Assembly (NCBI GenBank): GCA_026027325.1
Contig: JAMSLZ010000002.1
Coordinates: 2,666,001 to 2,730,000 of the forward strand
DNA length: 64,000 nucleotides
Source: Actinomucor elegans
Taxonomy: Eukaryota; Mucoromycota; Mucoromycetes; Mucorales; Mucoraceae
Reading direction: 5' to 3'
Shown here: one piece after another, positions 45,184 to 58,863 of the stretch
Layout of the letters: each line of letters begins with the position of its first letter
Position numbering within the stretch: the stretch's first letter is position 1
Notes under the pieces: model-generated
What the model saw: the letters and a program-made list of their open reading frames with translations, nothing else
Told to the model about the DNA's origin: nothing
Database searches by the model: none
Program-made: the position numbers and the translations under genes

Positions 45184-46612
45184 TTAAACAAGTTGGCCAT
45201 AGCCAAACCGTCTTCTAGAAGAGACGTCAATCTCCAGTTCTACCATCCGATCTTCAAGACCAACAAAGATGGATCTAGAATTGGGTGAGAAGGTGAAGCC
45301 TGTTATGGCATGGTCCTCATTCTCGGGTGACAGTCGTACAATCTGCCTTGTCTCATAAGTTCGAGTATCCACTATATAGATGTTGGAAACATGTTCTGTA
45401 TAAGCAAGTAAATCAATAGGACCAGAACTAAATTTGATACTTCTTGGTGCTTTTTTGGTTTTTCTAGTCTAAGAATTGTATTAGTTTAACTGATAAGCAA
45501 CTAGCTTCATTTATTATACCTCAGACGAGCCTAATTGACATAATCTTTGCATTGAATGCATATTGTAGACACTCACATATCCATCCTGGCTGCTAACTGC
45601 AAATGTATCCGATGACTGGTTCCAGGCACATGACAAACTAGGTTCTTCAGAAACTAAAATTATGAAACAGTTAGAATGAATTTTGTAATAGCCTTTGGTT
45701 TTACCTTTGTACTCCAGATGACTCGTATAATATCCATCTTTGTTGATTGTACACAGATACACAATGCCTTGATCACTGGATAAAAGCACCTTTTCATTAT
45801 CTGGACTAACAGAAACTATAGCCATCTATTAACGCGATTTTTTCTTTCACTAATACTATTATTAGAACTTACTATGGTTGATAGCAGAGGGCATTTTTAG
45901 AGTTTGGATTTTTTCCATCTCGGGTATTGAAAAAATAGATACCGTTTGATCATTATTACAAACTGTCATATAGGTCTTGTCGTTCTTTTTGGACAAACAC
46001 ACCGAATTATTGATACCACGTCCCACACTCCAGATCTTGGTCCAGCCTGTTTCGAGATCCTTTATCATCAACATACCCGTCTGTCCTCCCAAAGCCACAT
46101 ATCCATATCTAATGAAACACTGAGTATCACTTCTGTCTCAGCAGTTCCCGCTTACCTCGAATGAATAGCAGTAGGTGTAAATGAAAGTCCATCATGATAG
46201 CGAGTATCCAATCCAGTTTGTTTATCATACTGTGATGTTGAATCGATATTAGTAGGTGAACAAATACTTTGAACTACTCTCGTTACCATATAGATCGAAT
46301 TTCGTCTAGTATGGATGATGTTATTATTACCAGCACTAACAACCAAATCGCGTAATTGCCTGTTCAGATATGAGTGTATGCCACTAGCAAATTTGACCCT
46401 CTGCTTACCAATGTTGAATAAATGTAGGTACTCTATGAACCTTTTTAATAGACACAAAGGTACCATTGTCTTGACTACAAGTAAAGTAGATCAGCATGAA
46501 TGCAAAAGTATACACTAGACTTTTTTTTTTTTTACATTGGATAGCCAGCTTTGATGAATTGACTTAAATGTATCTTTTTTTCTAGTAATAAATCAGTCCG
46601 TGTTAAAACCAT
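45184..46612 (-). CDS. WD40 protein with C-terminal DUF2415
   Basis: The start is at 46612 (MVLTRTDLLLEKKIHLSQFI). A first intron (about 46457-46538) joins IKAGYP to QDNGTFVSIKKVHRVPTFIQ, and a second restores HWQLRDLVVS, a phrase typical of this fungal family. Further exons carry WD-like units: GYVALGGQTGMLMIKDLETG, NNDQTVSIFSIPEME, VSPDNEKVLLSSDQGIVYLC, SCAWNQSSDTFAVSSQDGYV. The C-terminal part reads GPIDLLAYTEHVSNIYIVDT and then ITGFTFSPNSRSIFVGLED, which is the DUF2415 region, and ends RRFGYGQLV. The family is conserved in fungi with no firm function that I can cite. The gene is 127 bp downstream of and on the same strand as GPATCH1. Confidence 0.82.
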
Positions 46613-46739
46613 AGTGAGCAAGCAGTGATAAAAACAGATGAAAAAGAGAATTCTTGGTGGTCTTTTATATGTTTTATTTCAATTCTGCATATTTGAACCA
46701 ATCATATAATCAATACATTCTTTATAAAGTAAATTTTTG

Positions 46740-49700
46740 CTACCACATATCAGCAGCACTCATTCGTCCTTCTTTCCTTCTCTGGTCTTTCGGTATTTGT
46801 ACCACAGCCGGAGGCTTCTCTACCCACATACCCTCATATTCATCTTCCTCTTTGTCACGGCGTCGATGAGAGGATTTTCGACTACTGCTGCTTTTATGGC
46901 GGCTGCTTCTTTCTCGACTTCTGCTTCGATCTCTACTTCTACTACGTTTGTGTTTACTTGATTTGTGCTTGTGGTGGCGGTGTCTTGAGCGTCTATCTTG
47001 ATCTCTATCACGTTCTGATCGTCGTTTATGATCGCTGCTATTACTTTTCTTTTTACGATCTTCATCCTTTTCTTCTTCTTCATCGTCAGAAACAGATACA
47101 TGTCTTCTTTTATGTCCGCTTGATCGAGGTTTGAAGGGTTGAACAACGACTTCTTCTGAAATAACGTGTGTAAGTGGATTTGAAGATTCTTTTCTTTCGG
47201 AAGCGCGCTTAAACATGGGCCGGAACGGGATCTCGGCACTTGAAGAACTGTCTTTAACGGCAGCCATGGGTATATCAGCTGTAGGTACTGGAGGAGGTGC
47301 TGGAGGACCGATAAACTCGTCTTCTTTAACTATTGTAGATGCTGCAATCTCCACACTGCTCTCTTCCTTTATCTCTTCTTTGTTTTCCTCCTCTTCTTCC
47401 TCTTCTGTATCAGAATCGTCAAAAATGGCTTTGAAGATATCCATTGAAGGTCTCTCATAATCTAAAGGAGGACCACCTTCCTCTTCATCCTCATCTTTCT
47501 TGGTGACATCTACGCCTGTAGTAGGTGCTTTGGTATCTTTTTGATCTGCAGTTCTTTCAGAGGGTTTTGGCACAACGGCTTTCATCATAGGGTCATCTGC
47601 TGACAATGGCTCTGGAGTGCTACTACTAGTAGTAAATTGCAAAGGCATTCTTTCATTCAACAGCGATTCCATGGATTCCTTGCTCAGAGCGTCCTTGGAA
47701 CCAGCTTGAGTACGTCCTGCGTCTTTATCGGCTGTAGGATCATGATCTGGATGAGGGTTACGCACATTGAAACGTTTACAAACAAGTCGATTTGGATAAA
47801 ACGGTTTCACTGTTCGTGTCAAACTACCAAACATTTTCATTGCAGCTGCTTCAGCTTCTTGTGTCAACTAAAAAAAACACATGATCAATATCTTTGTTCC
47901 ATATATGCAGCATTAGTATATACCTCTTTCTTCTTTTCAGGTTCAACGGCTTCTTTAGCCTTTTGTTCTTTCTCTTTACGATATTGTTCTTCAGTCTTTA
48001 GTCCTCCCTCAAAATTTACTACTTCCACATGTTTTGATTCGGAAGCGGAAGTGAAACGACCGCTCATCATGGCACTGATGGGTCTAAAGATACGTGCTGC
48101 TTTGGCAAACTCATCCATTTCTTTCATACCTGCTTCATAAGTCAATCCTTCTGGTATAGGCAGCACTTTTTTGGGTACACCGTCCTCTGACAACAATCCT
48201 GCTTGGTTTTCCAAATAGTTTCTATATCGTGCTTGCTTTTGTAATTGGTCACCAAAAGGCATAAAGCCTTTGAGCGCTAATTGAGCTACGTCTTTGGCTA
48301 CAGTAGGGAAATCACTCAACTGAGATTTATCTTTACCACTATCGATAAACCAATTGACAGCTTGGTCCAACTTGTCTTTTGAGTGCTTGGGCATATAGTC
48401 AAAAACTGAGCGTTGTTCAATAGGCTTTTCGCCAAGCACATTTCCTCTTTCTTCAAATGAAAAGATACTTTCCTTATTGATGGTTGTAGCTTTGGGTGTA
48501 CTAGTGTCAACAGCAATGATATGCTGACCTGTATAATCAGCAGGTATTTTAGGTGGTGCATGCCATCGACCTATCTCTTGTCTTTGATCCGAGACATGGA
48601 AGCCTTTCAGTGGAGGCCTTCCATCCGAGCATTTTAACGCGCTTTTAGATGCTACATCTTCCTCTTGTTGACGCTTGCGTTTCATCGACTGTCTCTTTAA
48701 TTCATCTCGCGTGAGCCCACCTTCATTATCATCATAAAGTGCACTATGATAGTTGCTCATGCTCGATTCGTTTCGATACACGTCTTCATCCTCATCATCT
48801 ACTTCATAAGCACCTAAACCAAAGGCCTCAGTTTTTCTACCACTTGTATCTACCACACCAAACGAAGCACGGTTCTTTGTATTGGTGTCCATAGCCTTTT
48901 GTCTAGCTAATTCGCGTAATCGCTTCATTTCAGCTACTTCAGGTACAGATGCTGATAAATCATAACCTAGACCATAGGTGTCTCTTTTCGCCTGAAAGTT
49001 TTCGATAGGTGTATCTCGAGGCGCAAAGGTAATATCCTGACCAAACGCATCGTCATCGTCATCGCTATCGGATAATCGTCGTTTCATGCGCGGACCAATA
49101 CCTTGCCCAGGTCTCCACCCCATCTTCCGAAGCAGCCTTACTCCTACTGAATCTTTAGGAGGGCCAAACATATCGGCTAAACTGGTTCCTAAGAAACCAA
49201 GTCCACTGCCTCTCTCTTCGTCTTCCTGTTGCTGCTTTCGGCGTGCTGCTAACTCGCGTTCTGTTCCACCGAGAATATCAAACTCCTCAGTAGCTACCAA
49301 CTTGCGCGCGCCTGCCATAGCCTAACGATTCCAATCAGTATTGTATGTAAGGGCTTCAGTAATAAACGTCTAACCTCCAGATCTTCTTCGTCCATAAAAT
49401 CTTCAGGCTTCGCTTCTTTTCTTTCATTTCGAGCTGTTCGAGAAGAAACGTAATTACTCGGTTCCCAACCTACAACATGTCATGTCAATGATACTCTATC
49501 TATGATTTAATCGTTAAATATACCTTCTTTTGATCCTACAGTATTGAAATAGCCAGCAGAAAATCCGCCTGTAAAAGCACCATGGAATCGACGTCTGCCT
49601 TTTTCGTCTCTAGCTTCTTGTTTCCAAACTGGAACGAACTGGCCAGCATCCGATCGCCCTGCTCGTCTATCTTTCTCAGTGGTTTCAGGAAATGCAGTAC

Positions 49701-49752
49701 CAAAAACAACAAAGCTTTCGGTTGATCCTCGAGATTCTTTGTTGGTGTTCAT
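46740..49752 (-). CDS. GPATCH1: G-patch protein GPATCH1 (spliceosome-associated)
   Basis: This is a spliceosome-associated G-patch protein; G-patches activate DEAH helicases. The start is at 49752 ([20 protein letters not shown]). Four exons are joined at about 49473-49524, 49322-49375 and 47868-47922. Landmarks in order: [20 protein letters not shown], then [11 protein letters not shown], then the G-patch [20 protein letters not shown] (about residues 180-200), then [18 protein letters not shown] and RFTSAS. Next comes [20 protein letters not shown], as in the animal protein. A long acidic stretch and an RS/RHHKHK-rich tail (about 150 residues) end with GRMSAADMW. Length (about 900 aa) and order match GPATCH1. 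The RS-like tail is expected for nuclear speckle or spliceosome association. Confidence 0.95.
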
Positions 49753-50767
49753 AAACTAATGTACAGTACAGAAAAGAAGTAGTAAAAACCGCGCAACTTG
49801 GTGGGTGGTTTAAATTTCATTGGATATGTCGGGTTTTTGTCAGGTGTACCCTCAGACCCTATTTCTCCAGAATTTTGAACGTCTTTCAAGGATAATTGGT
49901 ATTTTCTAAAGTAAAGTATATAAAATAAAATAATTGGTATAGCTGATTCAGTACATACATATGTTTTTTTGCGCGGTTTTTAATATAAAAAAATCAAGTT
50001 TAAGCGCGAAACTAAATGTTCAAAAGATGACTTCTAGTTCGCTAGTAGTTCGAATTTTTAAGTATAATTACTAACATCTTATTATCATTAAGCGTACAGT
50101 TACATTCTATACCGTTTATTAAATATCTTTTAGGTATTCAAGTGTTTTCTTTATAAAAATATCGCATTAAGTAACAAAGGGCCTGATCTTATGATTTAGA
50201 AAATTGAATTCGAAACCCGACTATTATGTTCTGCCCTCCAATAAAAACATGTGCTTATTTAGCCCTTATAAAAAGGGCAAAATTTTAATGGATTAGTAGA
50301 TCAAGTTGATAATAGGTTCTACTGTTGATTAGATACTACTGCAGCCACTCCACACACTTTTTTATATGGTTCGTTTTTAGCATTTTTAACAATAGAATTT
50401 GAAAAAAAGGACCTTTTTCAGATACTGAAAATACTATTGAATAGAGCTTTGATCCTAAACGAGACCTTTTATTCAAATATAATGAATAAGAACTATTGTG
50501 TGAAAATGTCTCCAACTTTAAGCATTTCGAGCTGAAAGCAGCTTCCAAAAATTAATAAACTAGTAGCGATTATGGCTATAATATTCTAGTCAGTTAATAT
50601 GAAACCGATTATCAGTTGCATTATTCTGGTCAACATTATTGGCAAGACATCATTTTCAAAAGTCCACTAAGCCAAACAGAAAAAAAAAAAAGGAAAGAAA
50701 ATGCTTCTAATGAATTGATAAGAAGTTTTAATAAAAAGAATGATTTTTATTACAAATACTGTTTATA
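49753..50767. other. Intergenic region
   Basis: 1.0 kb holding the GPATCH1 promoter and the HEM1 3' flank. No gene seen; the frame at 50336-50548 is not convincing. Confidence 0.5.
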
Positions 50768-52382
50768 TTAAATAGCTAAAGTGGCTTCTTCAACAATTAA
50801 ACTGGGATTATTATGGTTTAATTGTTCATCAGTCCACATGGGCTTAATTTCAGGCAAGCCTTCCGTTCCTACATCACAACGGCCACCTTCAGCACGATAA
50901 TCAGCGACACGCTTTAGACCATAACGAGTCCAAATCTCTTCAAGTGATTCTACAAGATGGTCAACCATTTCGGGTGTGTGACCAGGGCTAGGCGTGATAC
51001 GAAGACGTTCATGACCTACAGGAACAGTAGGGAAATTGATCGATTGCACATAAATATCATATCTGCTTAGCAGTTCATCAGAAGCCGACTTGGCGGCAGC
51101 AGCATCTCCGACCAACACGGGTACAATATGACAAGGATTAGGCACCACAGGAATATCAAGCTCTCCCAAACGCGATTTGACGGTACGTGCATTCAACTGC
51201 TGCATACGACGTTCCGCATTTGAGTGCTTCAGATAATTGATACAAGCCTTTCCACCGGCAACAATAGCAGGAGGCAGTGATGTAGTAAAGATAAAACCGG
51301 GAGCATAAGAACGGATCAAATCAATCAACTGAGACGAGCCAGCAATATAACCACCTACTACACCAAATGTTTTACCCAATGTACCCGTATAAATATCAAT
51401 CTCATCCATGATGGATCCATTGCCGCGGTGTGGATTAGTAGCATTCAATTCGAAATCTAAATGCTCTGCAATACCTGCACCACGAGGACCATAAATACCA
51501 ACAGCATGAACTTCGTCTAGGAAGGTAATGGCGCCGTATTTCTTGGCCAAGTCAACGAATTTGCGGATAGGAGCCACAGAGCCACACATGCTGTAAACAG
51601 ATTCGAAAGCAATGATCTTGGGTCGAGCAGGGTCTACTGACTTCAAGAGCTGCTCGAGATGGTCTGCATCGTTGTGACGAAAAATGTGTTTTTCAGCCTT
51701 GGAATGACGGATGCCTTCAATCATGGAAGCGTGGTTGAGCTCATCAGAAAAGATGACACAGTTGGGAAGTCTGGAACCCAAGGTGGATAAGGTAGCATCA
51801 TTGGCAACCATACAAGAAGAAAAGACAAGCGCCCCTTCAGTGTGGTGCAAATCTGCTAGTTCTGATTCCAGTTGTAAATGTAGGTCTGCGTTACCAGCAA
51901 TGTTACGAGTACCACCTGCACCTGCACCATAGCGATCCAATGTTTGTCTAATAATGATTGATGTGAGTCTACAGTGGTATTTTTTTTCCCATAACGCATT
52001 TATATATTTACTTCATGGTATCGAGCAAGAGAGGGTTCGTGCCCATACCCAAGTAGTCGTTGGCACACCATACAGTGACTTCTTCAGTAGGGCGAGCAAG
52101 ATGAGCCTTAGGAAACTTTTTAGCAAGGCGATTGATATTATTAAAATAACGGTAGCTCTTGTCTTGATGCTTTTTGTCCAACATCTTTTGATAGAAACTC
52201 TCATAGTTGAATGGCTGTTGAGTGTGCATTCCGCGAGTTTGAATAGCGGCACCCATGACAGGACACAGATTGGCCTTTGTCAATAACCCATGTGCTTGGT
52301 TATTGAGTTTTCTTAGGGCTGCAGTATTGCTACTATGTAAAAAGGGACAAGCTTTACGGGCTTGCAAAAGAACGGACTCCAT
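50768..52382 (-). CDS. HEM1: 5-aminolevulinate synthase, mitochondrial
   Basis: This PLP enzyme condenses glycine and succinyl-CoA to 5-aminolevulinate, the first step of haem synthesis, in the mitochondrial matrix. Exons 52012-52382 and 50768-51947 (64-nt intron) give 516 aa. I chose the ATG at 52382 because it starts [18 protein letters not shown]; the frame upstream of it is not presequence-like. Two heme-regulatory Cys-Pro motifs lie in the presequence: KACPFL (about residue 12) and NLCPVMG (about 41). Catalytic landmarks: [69 protein letters not shown], and [15 protein letters not shown] with the PLP lysine. The C-terminal domain has [13 protein letters not shown]. Haem control of import through the CP motifs is known for the family and plausible here. 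Confidence 0.97.
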
Positions 52383-53980
52383 GATTGCAAAAAGAGGAAG
52401 AAGAGAGAATAGAATGTTTAACCTCAAGACCGTTTTTAATTATTATTTTGATAGTCAGAATGGACACAAGGAAATGTCAAATGGAGCTCCATTTGATGAA
52501 ACATTTGTACACTAAACAAATATCAAAGGCTCGGATGTAACATATGTACTGGACACTGTTTAATAGAGAAGAAGGTATTTTGATTATCAAGGTCTAATTA
52601 ACCTGGAAAGTCTTTTATTGTCATTATTTTATTCTGAGGTTCGAATATGAATGGAGTGTTCTCGTTTTGATCATTACTAAGCTTGCTAATCAAAGTATTA
52701 TGAGTCAAAACACTTGCTATTGCATTACATATTTGGATGACAGTGAGTGATTGTGCAACCAACTGATAAAAAATAAGTCTGTGCTTCCATTGAAATTTCA
52801 TGGCCTGATAAAAATGAAACCAATGCTATTTGCTGAAAAAAGATATCTCTCCATATAAACTCAAACTGAATCAAAAAATTGACTCAACAAACAAGAAACC
52901 AGTAAAAAAAAGTCTTTAGCTGTCAATATGGCAATAGTCCCTTTAACATGGCGATATATATTTATTGGGTGTATACTATTGTGCCCTGTTATCAAATAAA
53001 TCTGGTGCCTACAGTCGCCGGCTCTCGGTTTAGTTAACGATACCTTTTTTTTTTGCCCGGGAAAACTATTGCTTTGAGCCAAAAGTTGTTGCTTTTTGAT
53101 TTGATATAGATAAGAAACCCTTTTCGCTGTATCGTTGAACCCAATGTTTCATTTAACAAAACAAAATGGCCATCTTTTAATCAAAGAAAGATACAAATGA
53201 ATACATATTAAGAAAAAAAAATTAGCGAAATGAGTGAGTTACAATCAAGAAAAAAAAATTCTATTGGATACAGCTACTTATGCTGAATATGAACTACCGA
53301 TCAAATGCGATCTTTGGTTGAGATCTCTCGCACCATGCCAGTTTTCGAAGTTGCAAACTCTATCGATATTGAGTGAAATCTCTAGCCTAAAAAATTGAAA
53401 TAACCTCTAGAAGACAATACGTACCAGTGAATAGTTCAAGTAATTAATAAAAATGATAAAAACGTTTGCTCTCTTAATAATGCACTTTCTGGAAGACAAT
53501 AAAAAAGAAATTTTTGTTATAGAATTTAAAAATGCAATATTTTCGAAAGTGTTTAGTATTTTCTTTTATAGGCTTACACACGTAAAATTAAGTCTTTTCT
53601 ATATAAATTTTTATTCTCAATCCACTATTTCTCCATGTTGTTGATCCACATGCGATTCAGTAATATTGAAAAAATCAAGTAGTGACCTAACAGATTGAAT
53701 CACCACCAGACTAATAAAATCAATGGCCCGCAAGCCGTGATAGTGTTGATCCAACTTGATCATTGCGATGCACTGGTTCGTTTGAGAATAAAACTAGTGT
53801 ATAATATGTCTTAGGGCCTACGCAATGTTTTGTAACTTTTGCTTTCTTTCGTGTTGTCCGCGTTTCACTGCCATTATTTCTGATTGCTAATAATATCAGT
53901 ACTTAACAACTACCAAGTCTAGATAAAAGCATTTATTAATGATCTTGGGGATATAGAACGTAATTATTGATTACTATAGT
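52383..53980. other. Intergenic region upstream of HEM1
   Basis: 1.6 kb; it holds the HEM1 promoter and the 3' flank of the membrane protein gene. Short frames (for example 53453-53644) are AT-driven and rejected. Confidence 0.5.
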
Positions 53981-54474
53981 TTATGTGGAGGACGCATTGA
54001 CTATTGTTGTTGCTGATTGTCGTGAATTGTGGGATGGTATCGAAATATCTGACTGATGTTCTTGTAAAAATACGCTATTAGGATGTGTAATCTCTTTTGA
54101 CGCGTGAATATCATGATCAAATACAATGACATTACTATTGGTGGATTGCTTTAATGTTGGGCTCTTTTCCACTGCAACAGTAGAGCTAGTGTCCAATCCA
54201 GAGTACGTGACTTCTCTCTCTTTACCTTCGAAAGCTAAGTTACCAAATTCATAATATTGCTTATGTACTAGAAGCTCTCTCAAAAGACTCTTGGACGGTT
54301 TAATGCTTCTGAACGAATCAAGCTTGTCTTTTCTTCGTTTGGAAGGAGCAATATTTCCATACTCTGTTGACAACGGAGGTAGTGGCGCTCTATTATAGAA
54401 CCTGCTTGATGGTCTTGCAGCTACAATAAGAATCCAATGTATCTACATTAAACAGTTAGTTCTGTAGCGCATTG

Positions 54475-54508
<34 letters not shown>

Positions 54509-55327
54509 CACATAAACAATAAACATGATGATTAGACAAAGCAAAGACCATTTGATTTCATCTTCATATAGTCGATCGCAGTTGTACACATCATCTCTGT
54601 CATTCAGTACGTTGGAGATAATTTCAGCTGTGGTGTTGGATACAATATGCGTTTGATTGTAGGTATCTTTGACGTAGCCTGCAGATAATCCAATACACCA
54701 CTTGTCAAATTGATGCTTATCTTTAATAAACAAGATAAAGTTGACCAAGGTGATAACCAACACTGCTAACGCATTGGCTGCAATCACAAATACTGCTCTT
54801 GAGTTATCTACATAACTCATAATGCCGTTCATTTGATTCCATCTTACCCGGCTAGCCTATCTCCAAGTCTATGTTAGTGTAACTGACCTGATTCAATCTT
54901 ATCAAATAACATTTACCCTGATTAGAAATATCCCCATACTACAGAGAGTGACAAGACCAAACAGCAGATTGATGGCTCCAAAGACTACCAGCGGTACATC
55001 CTGAACATAAGAATAGAAGGCTATTATAGATATTTGAGTGCCGATTTGTTAGTTGATTCACTCAAAAACTTACGGCTCTTTTGCATAAAAGCAAGAATAC
55101 TGAAATAAAAGCTAATAGCCTATTTTTTTTTAAAAAAAAAAGTTCAGTTACCAAGTTATACAACTATTTTAAATATCCTTTACACTCCAAAAGAAACAGA
55201 CATAGATGACGTTTGATTCGCTATAGATACAACCACAGCAATAGGCTCGAAATCGACTCGACCTGGCAAAGTGTTCTATGTTACTCTGTCTTCTCGCTAT
55301 TTCCTGCTCTGCCGGTTGAAAGTTCAT
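53981..55327 (-). CDS. Tetraspan membrane protein, unknown function
   Basis: I do not know the function. The start is at 55327 (MNFQPAEQEIARRQSNIEHF). Exons join at introns near 55130-55190, 55020-55072, 54856-54917 and 54434-54515. The fourth intron begins gtgagt and then has a 28-nt A run on the coding strand. A Cys-rich phrase (RAYCCGCIYSES) opens the first hydrophobic segment (NVIYVCFFWSYSCFY). Further segments are VPLVVFGAINLLFGLVTL, FVIAANALAVLVITLVNFIL and WSLLCLIIMFIVYIHWILIV. Between the third and fourth lies a loop with N-x-T sites (YNQTH, SNTT) and two cysteines, likely lumenal or extracellular. A cytosolic Ser-rich tail of about 140 residues ends NASST. The CCGC-plus-four-TM layout recurs in fungal plasma-membrane proteins. 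Confidence 0.7.
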
Positions 55328-55435
55328 TTGTTATTTATTGAAAAGAAGGAGGATGAAAGGTGTAAACAAGACTTTATTAATGGATTTTCATTGTACAAGT
55401 GTCTATAAAAGGGATCAACAATGACAATGCCTATA

Positions 55436-56154
55436 TTAAGAAGTGGTGGTGGTAAAGGTATTTTGTACATGCTGGCGAATAGTTTCTAAAGGGTTTTGTT
55501 TGAAAGCTCCATGTTGCATTACTTTTTGCATACGAAGAATCTCTTGCATTCTAGTCATAGTTAGTCAAATAGGTCTTTTAAAACAGTTAGTTTCACTTAC
55601 TCGGCTTGTTTTTTGGCCTTCTTTGATTTGATCTTGTTAGATGGAATAGCAGGTTCTTTGACAGGATGTCTCATCTTTTTAGCAAAAGTTGCTTGACTAG
55701 ATAATTCAGACTTTGATTTGATTTGGATATTGTTCAAAATATCATTAAATCCACTAAGATCTGTTTTTAACTCGTGCTTTTTTCTGTTTTCTATCTTTTG
55801 CTGCTTCTTCTTTGCTGCATAGGAACGATCGAGTTCTGTGATAAAAAAAAAAAAGGAATAAATACTCTATCAATCAATCACAATAAGTTCTTACTTTCGA
55901 GCCAGGCTTCGTGTCTTGCTTTCTTTTTATAATCTTTCTTTGCTGTTTCGTAATCATGAGCTGGTACAGCCTATAATGACCGAGAATCGAGTTAATTTTA
56001 CCGAGATCATTCGGTATTTTGAAGATCTTACCTTGATCTCTTTATCATCAGTGATGATCTTTTCGGCTACTTGATTCTCGGGAACAGCGAACTTTCTTTG
56101 ATGTAAAGAAGCCTCGGCCTTTTTAGATCGACTTGACTTGGGAGCTTTAGGCAT
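55436..56154 (-). CDS. SLX9: Ribosome biogenesis protein SLX9 (FAM207A family)
   Basis: SLX9 is a nucleolar factor of the 90S/pre-40S particle required for efficient ITS1 processing and 40S export. Four exons give about 181 aa. The start is at 56154 (MPKAPKSSRSKKAEASLHQR), a basic N-terminus. The body is Lys/Glu-rich (KKDYKKKARHEAWLE; KKKQQKIENRKKHEL), followed by the family phrase TDLSGFNDILNNI and the diagnostic C-terminus with VMQHGAFKQNPLETIRQHVQ. The latter corresponds to the F-x-x-N-P-L-x-T-I-x-x-H-x-Q-N pattern of Slx9. The gene ends 108 bp from the membrane-protein start on the same strand. Confidence 0.88.
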
Positions 56155-58863
56155 AGTGATACAGATATGAGAAAAGAAAAAGGTGAAAAAAAAGACGGGG
56201 ATTGTGACTTGTAACCCAGCGCAGGTTACATTTCGCTTATTTCGCTTAATTTAAGAAATCAAGCTTGGTCCTAGCTTTTTCCTCTTTCCTTCTATCCACA
56301 AATATGCAGCTTATCTAAACTCGCCGCTTCATGGATAAAACCAACATAAATATACAGAGTTTGTGAGAAAGGTATATGCAATTTTGACTGCAGGTGCTGA
56401 GTACAGCCATTATGTCAGCATTTTACATTTCAAACGAAGAGCTAAAAATCATTTTGCAGACAAAGCAAGTAAAAAAAAAATGCTACCATAAGGTTATATA
56501 AACTCGCTGCTGATCATATTTTTTCGATATTGGTATTGTCCGTTACTGTTGGGATGATCCTTCTTTTAATTCTCATGGTTAACTCTAGATCCATATCTTT
56601 AAACTATATTCTATTAGCTACTTTTACTGTTTGTGTGAGTCATATAGTGGGCACAGTTAGTAGCATACATAACACATCTACATCATGAAATAACATGCTT
56701 GAATCCCGTGTTGTTACACTTTACGATCTGTCCATTATGGTCCGAATATTACTGGTTACCTTTGTCGTTTTCTTTGTTCTGATTGTATTCACTTTACAAT
56801 CCAAATGAGACTTCAGTGACACGGCTCTTTTGTAAGCCAAATATTTTTATACCAATAAATATTACTGATTGGTTATAATAGCTTATGTACGAGTTTTTGA
56901 ATTTCCTTTATCTCTTCATTCTTGTTCGTATTCTCTACTGATGTTCATTTCCTTTTGACCATTGGCGGGGCGGTTATCTTTCCATGATATGTCATCTTTG
57001 ATACCCACTTGATTTTTAACCGCTATTCACCTGAAGATTACGTTATGGCTTCTATAAGATTATGCCTCGACATGGTAAACATATTTACTTGTGTTCTAGA
57101 AATCTTGAATTCTTCCCGCAAAGATTAATGCATATACCATACGGCTTTATTCACAATAAATAAAATAATCAATAGGCACTTTTTTGCATAGTTTGACTGA
57201 TATCTAAGTTTACCATAACTCCTTCAGCATCATTCAAGACATTTAGTACGTCCTTTGGGGTATTTTGGAGTATTTTGGGCTGTCTTCCTCATTAATCTTC
57301 GAAATAGCTTTATTTCGATTTAAAATGCATATAGTTTATTGCTAACCATAAAAAAATATGCTATCTTTACTATACTCTAACTAATTAAAAGCTTTAGTTA
57401 CACGCAGTAATTTATTCTGATTATAGGATACTTATCAGATGCAACATTTGCCTGAGATCAATTAGATCTGTATAGGTCTAGTTTATATAAAACGTATGTA
57501 TTTTACTGGAAGCCATTAATGCAAGAAATGCTTAATGAACCTATGCTAAATAATAGTCCTAGTAGATGTATCAGTTCATTCTGAACATACCTTAGGCATC
57601 AGATATGATATTAAACTTGAGCAAACGAGAAAGTTATTGGCCCTAAGATTCAGTTACTTGAAATACATGTGGCTTATATTGCATCCTTAAAATATAATCA
57701 ATTCATCTTATCTCGGTTAAATAACAGTTCCAGTAGATGGCTCGTTTCATTTTGAACATGTAATAGTCCCCAAATCCGATGCTAAATTAGAATCAATTGA
57801 AAAAATGTAATGATAATTATAATCGCAAGACCCAAATTTTCCAAAATAAACCTTTTTGTAAAGTCTGAAGGCAGCAATTTTGAGACAAAAGTAAGTTTAA
57901 TGTAATTACAAGCATGTACACTTGTTTTTCTTGGATTTCAATTGTATATGAATTACTTGAGTTAAGAGTTTTTTTTTTTTTTTGGCTCCAAAACCCTCCT
58001 TTGAAATGCATATCTATGCTTCATAGACAAAAGTAGCATGTTCCAACATAATCTGCATCAAATATGGCCTATACCTCTAAGTCATTTTTGGTCTAATACT
58101 GCATCTGAATAGTATTTGATGCCCAGGATCTGTTCGAACCTTTGTTTAAAAGCATTATGACGAATGCTTTGATAATTATTAACAGTAGAGTACATACCAT
58201 TATATCCTAATACGTACGTCTACATCTCTCTCGAAAGCTGCGCCCAATATCTCATATGCAATGAGGTTCCCAGCTTATTGGAATTATTTTTTAACATGAT
58301 AGTGAATATATCGCAATATTTGTCAGCAATTTCTGATCGAGATACGAGAATTATCAAGCTTTTAATGTTGAAAATCATGATTGATAAAATCTTATATGAC
58401 TTTTCAAATGAAGCTTGGATGCTTAGTATGGATTGGAAAAATATTATTTTCTTTCAAATGGTATCATGTAAATGTAAAATTAAAAATGTAGATCGTGTAC
58501 CAGATATGAATACATCGTATTGTTGAAGCTTTATAGACTTTTTTTTTTACTTATAAGTATCGCTTTATGAATATATTTTTGGAAAATAATCTATTATAGA
58601 TTATACATTGTCCAATATTTAAAACTGTTGTTTCCGATTAGTTAATGCAATTGTATGAGTATAAATAATTTTGTCAAGAAAACCATTGACCTTTCATCGC
58701 ACTTTCGGTTCATTCTTTTCATCCAATGAAACAAAAGGATTTAAACTTTCTAATCCAATCAAAACGTTTATCTAGTTTAAGTGGCTCTTAAAAAGAATTT
58801 ACTTAAGTACAGAGCACAAATTTCAACCAGAATGACGAGATCAACTACTCTCAAACTGTCAAG
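56155..58863. other. 2.7-kb AT-rich intergenic region
   Basis: No gene supported. Two diverged direct-repeat phrases, (A)AATAATAGTCCTAGTAGATG near 57547 and AATAACAGTTCCAGTAGATG near 57720, each continue to a TTTCATT-like TGAACAT end, about 170 bp apart. The frame at 58278-58526 is a chance open frame by composition. Confidence 0.45.

Noticed and set aside
53453..53644. 63-codon frame
   Set aside because: Low-complexity AT-rich translation without supporting signals.
58278..58526. 82-codon frame on the + strand
   Set aside because: Biased composition; no homology recognised and no introns.
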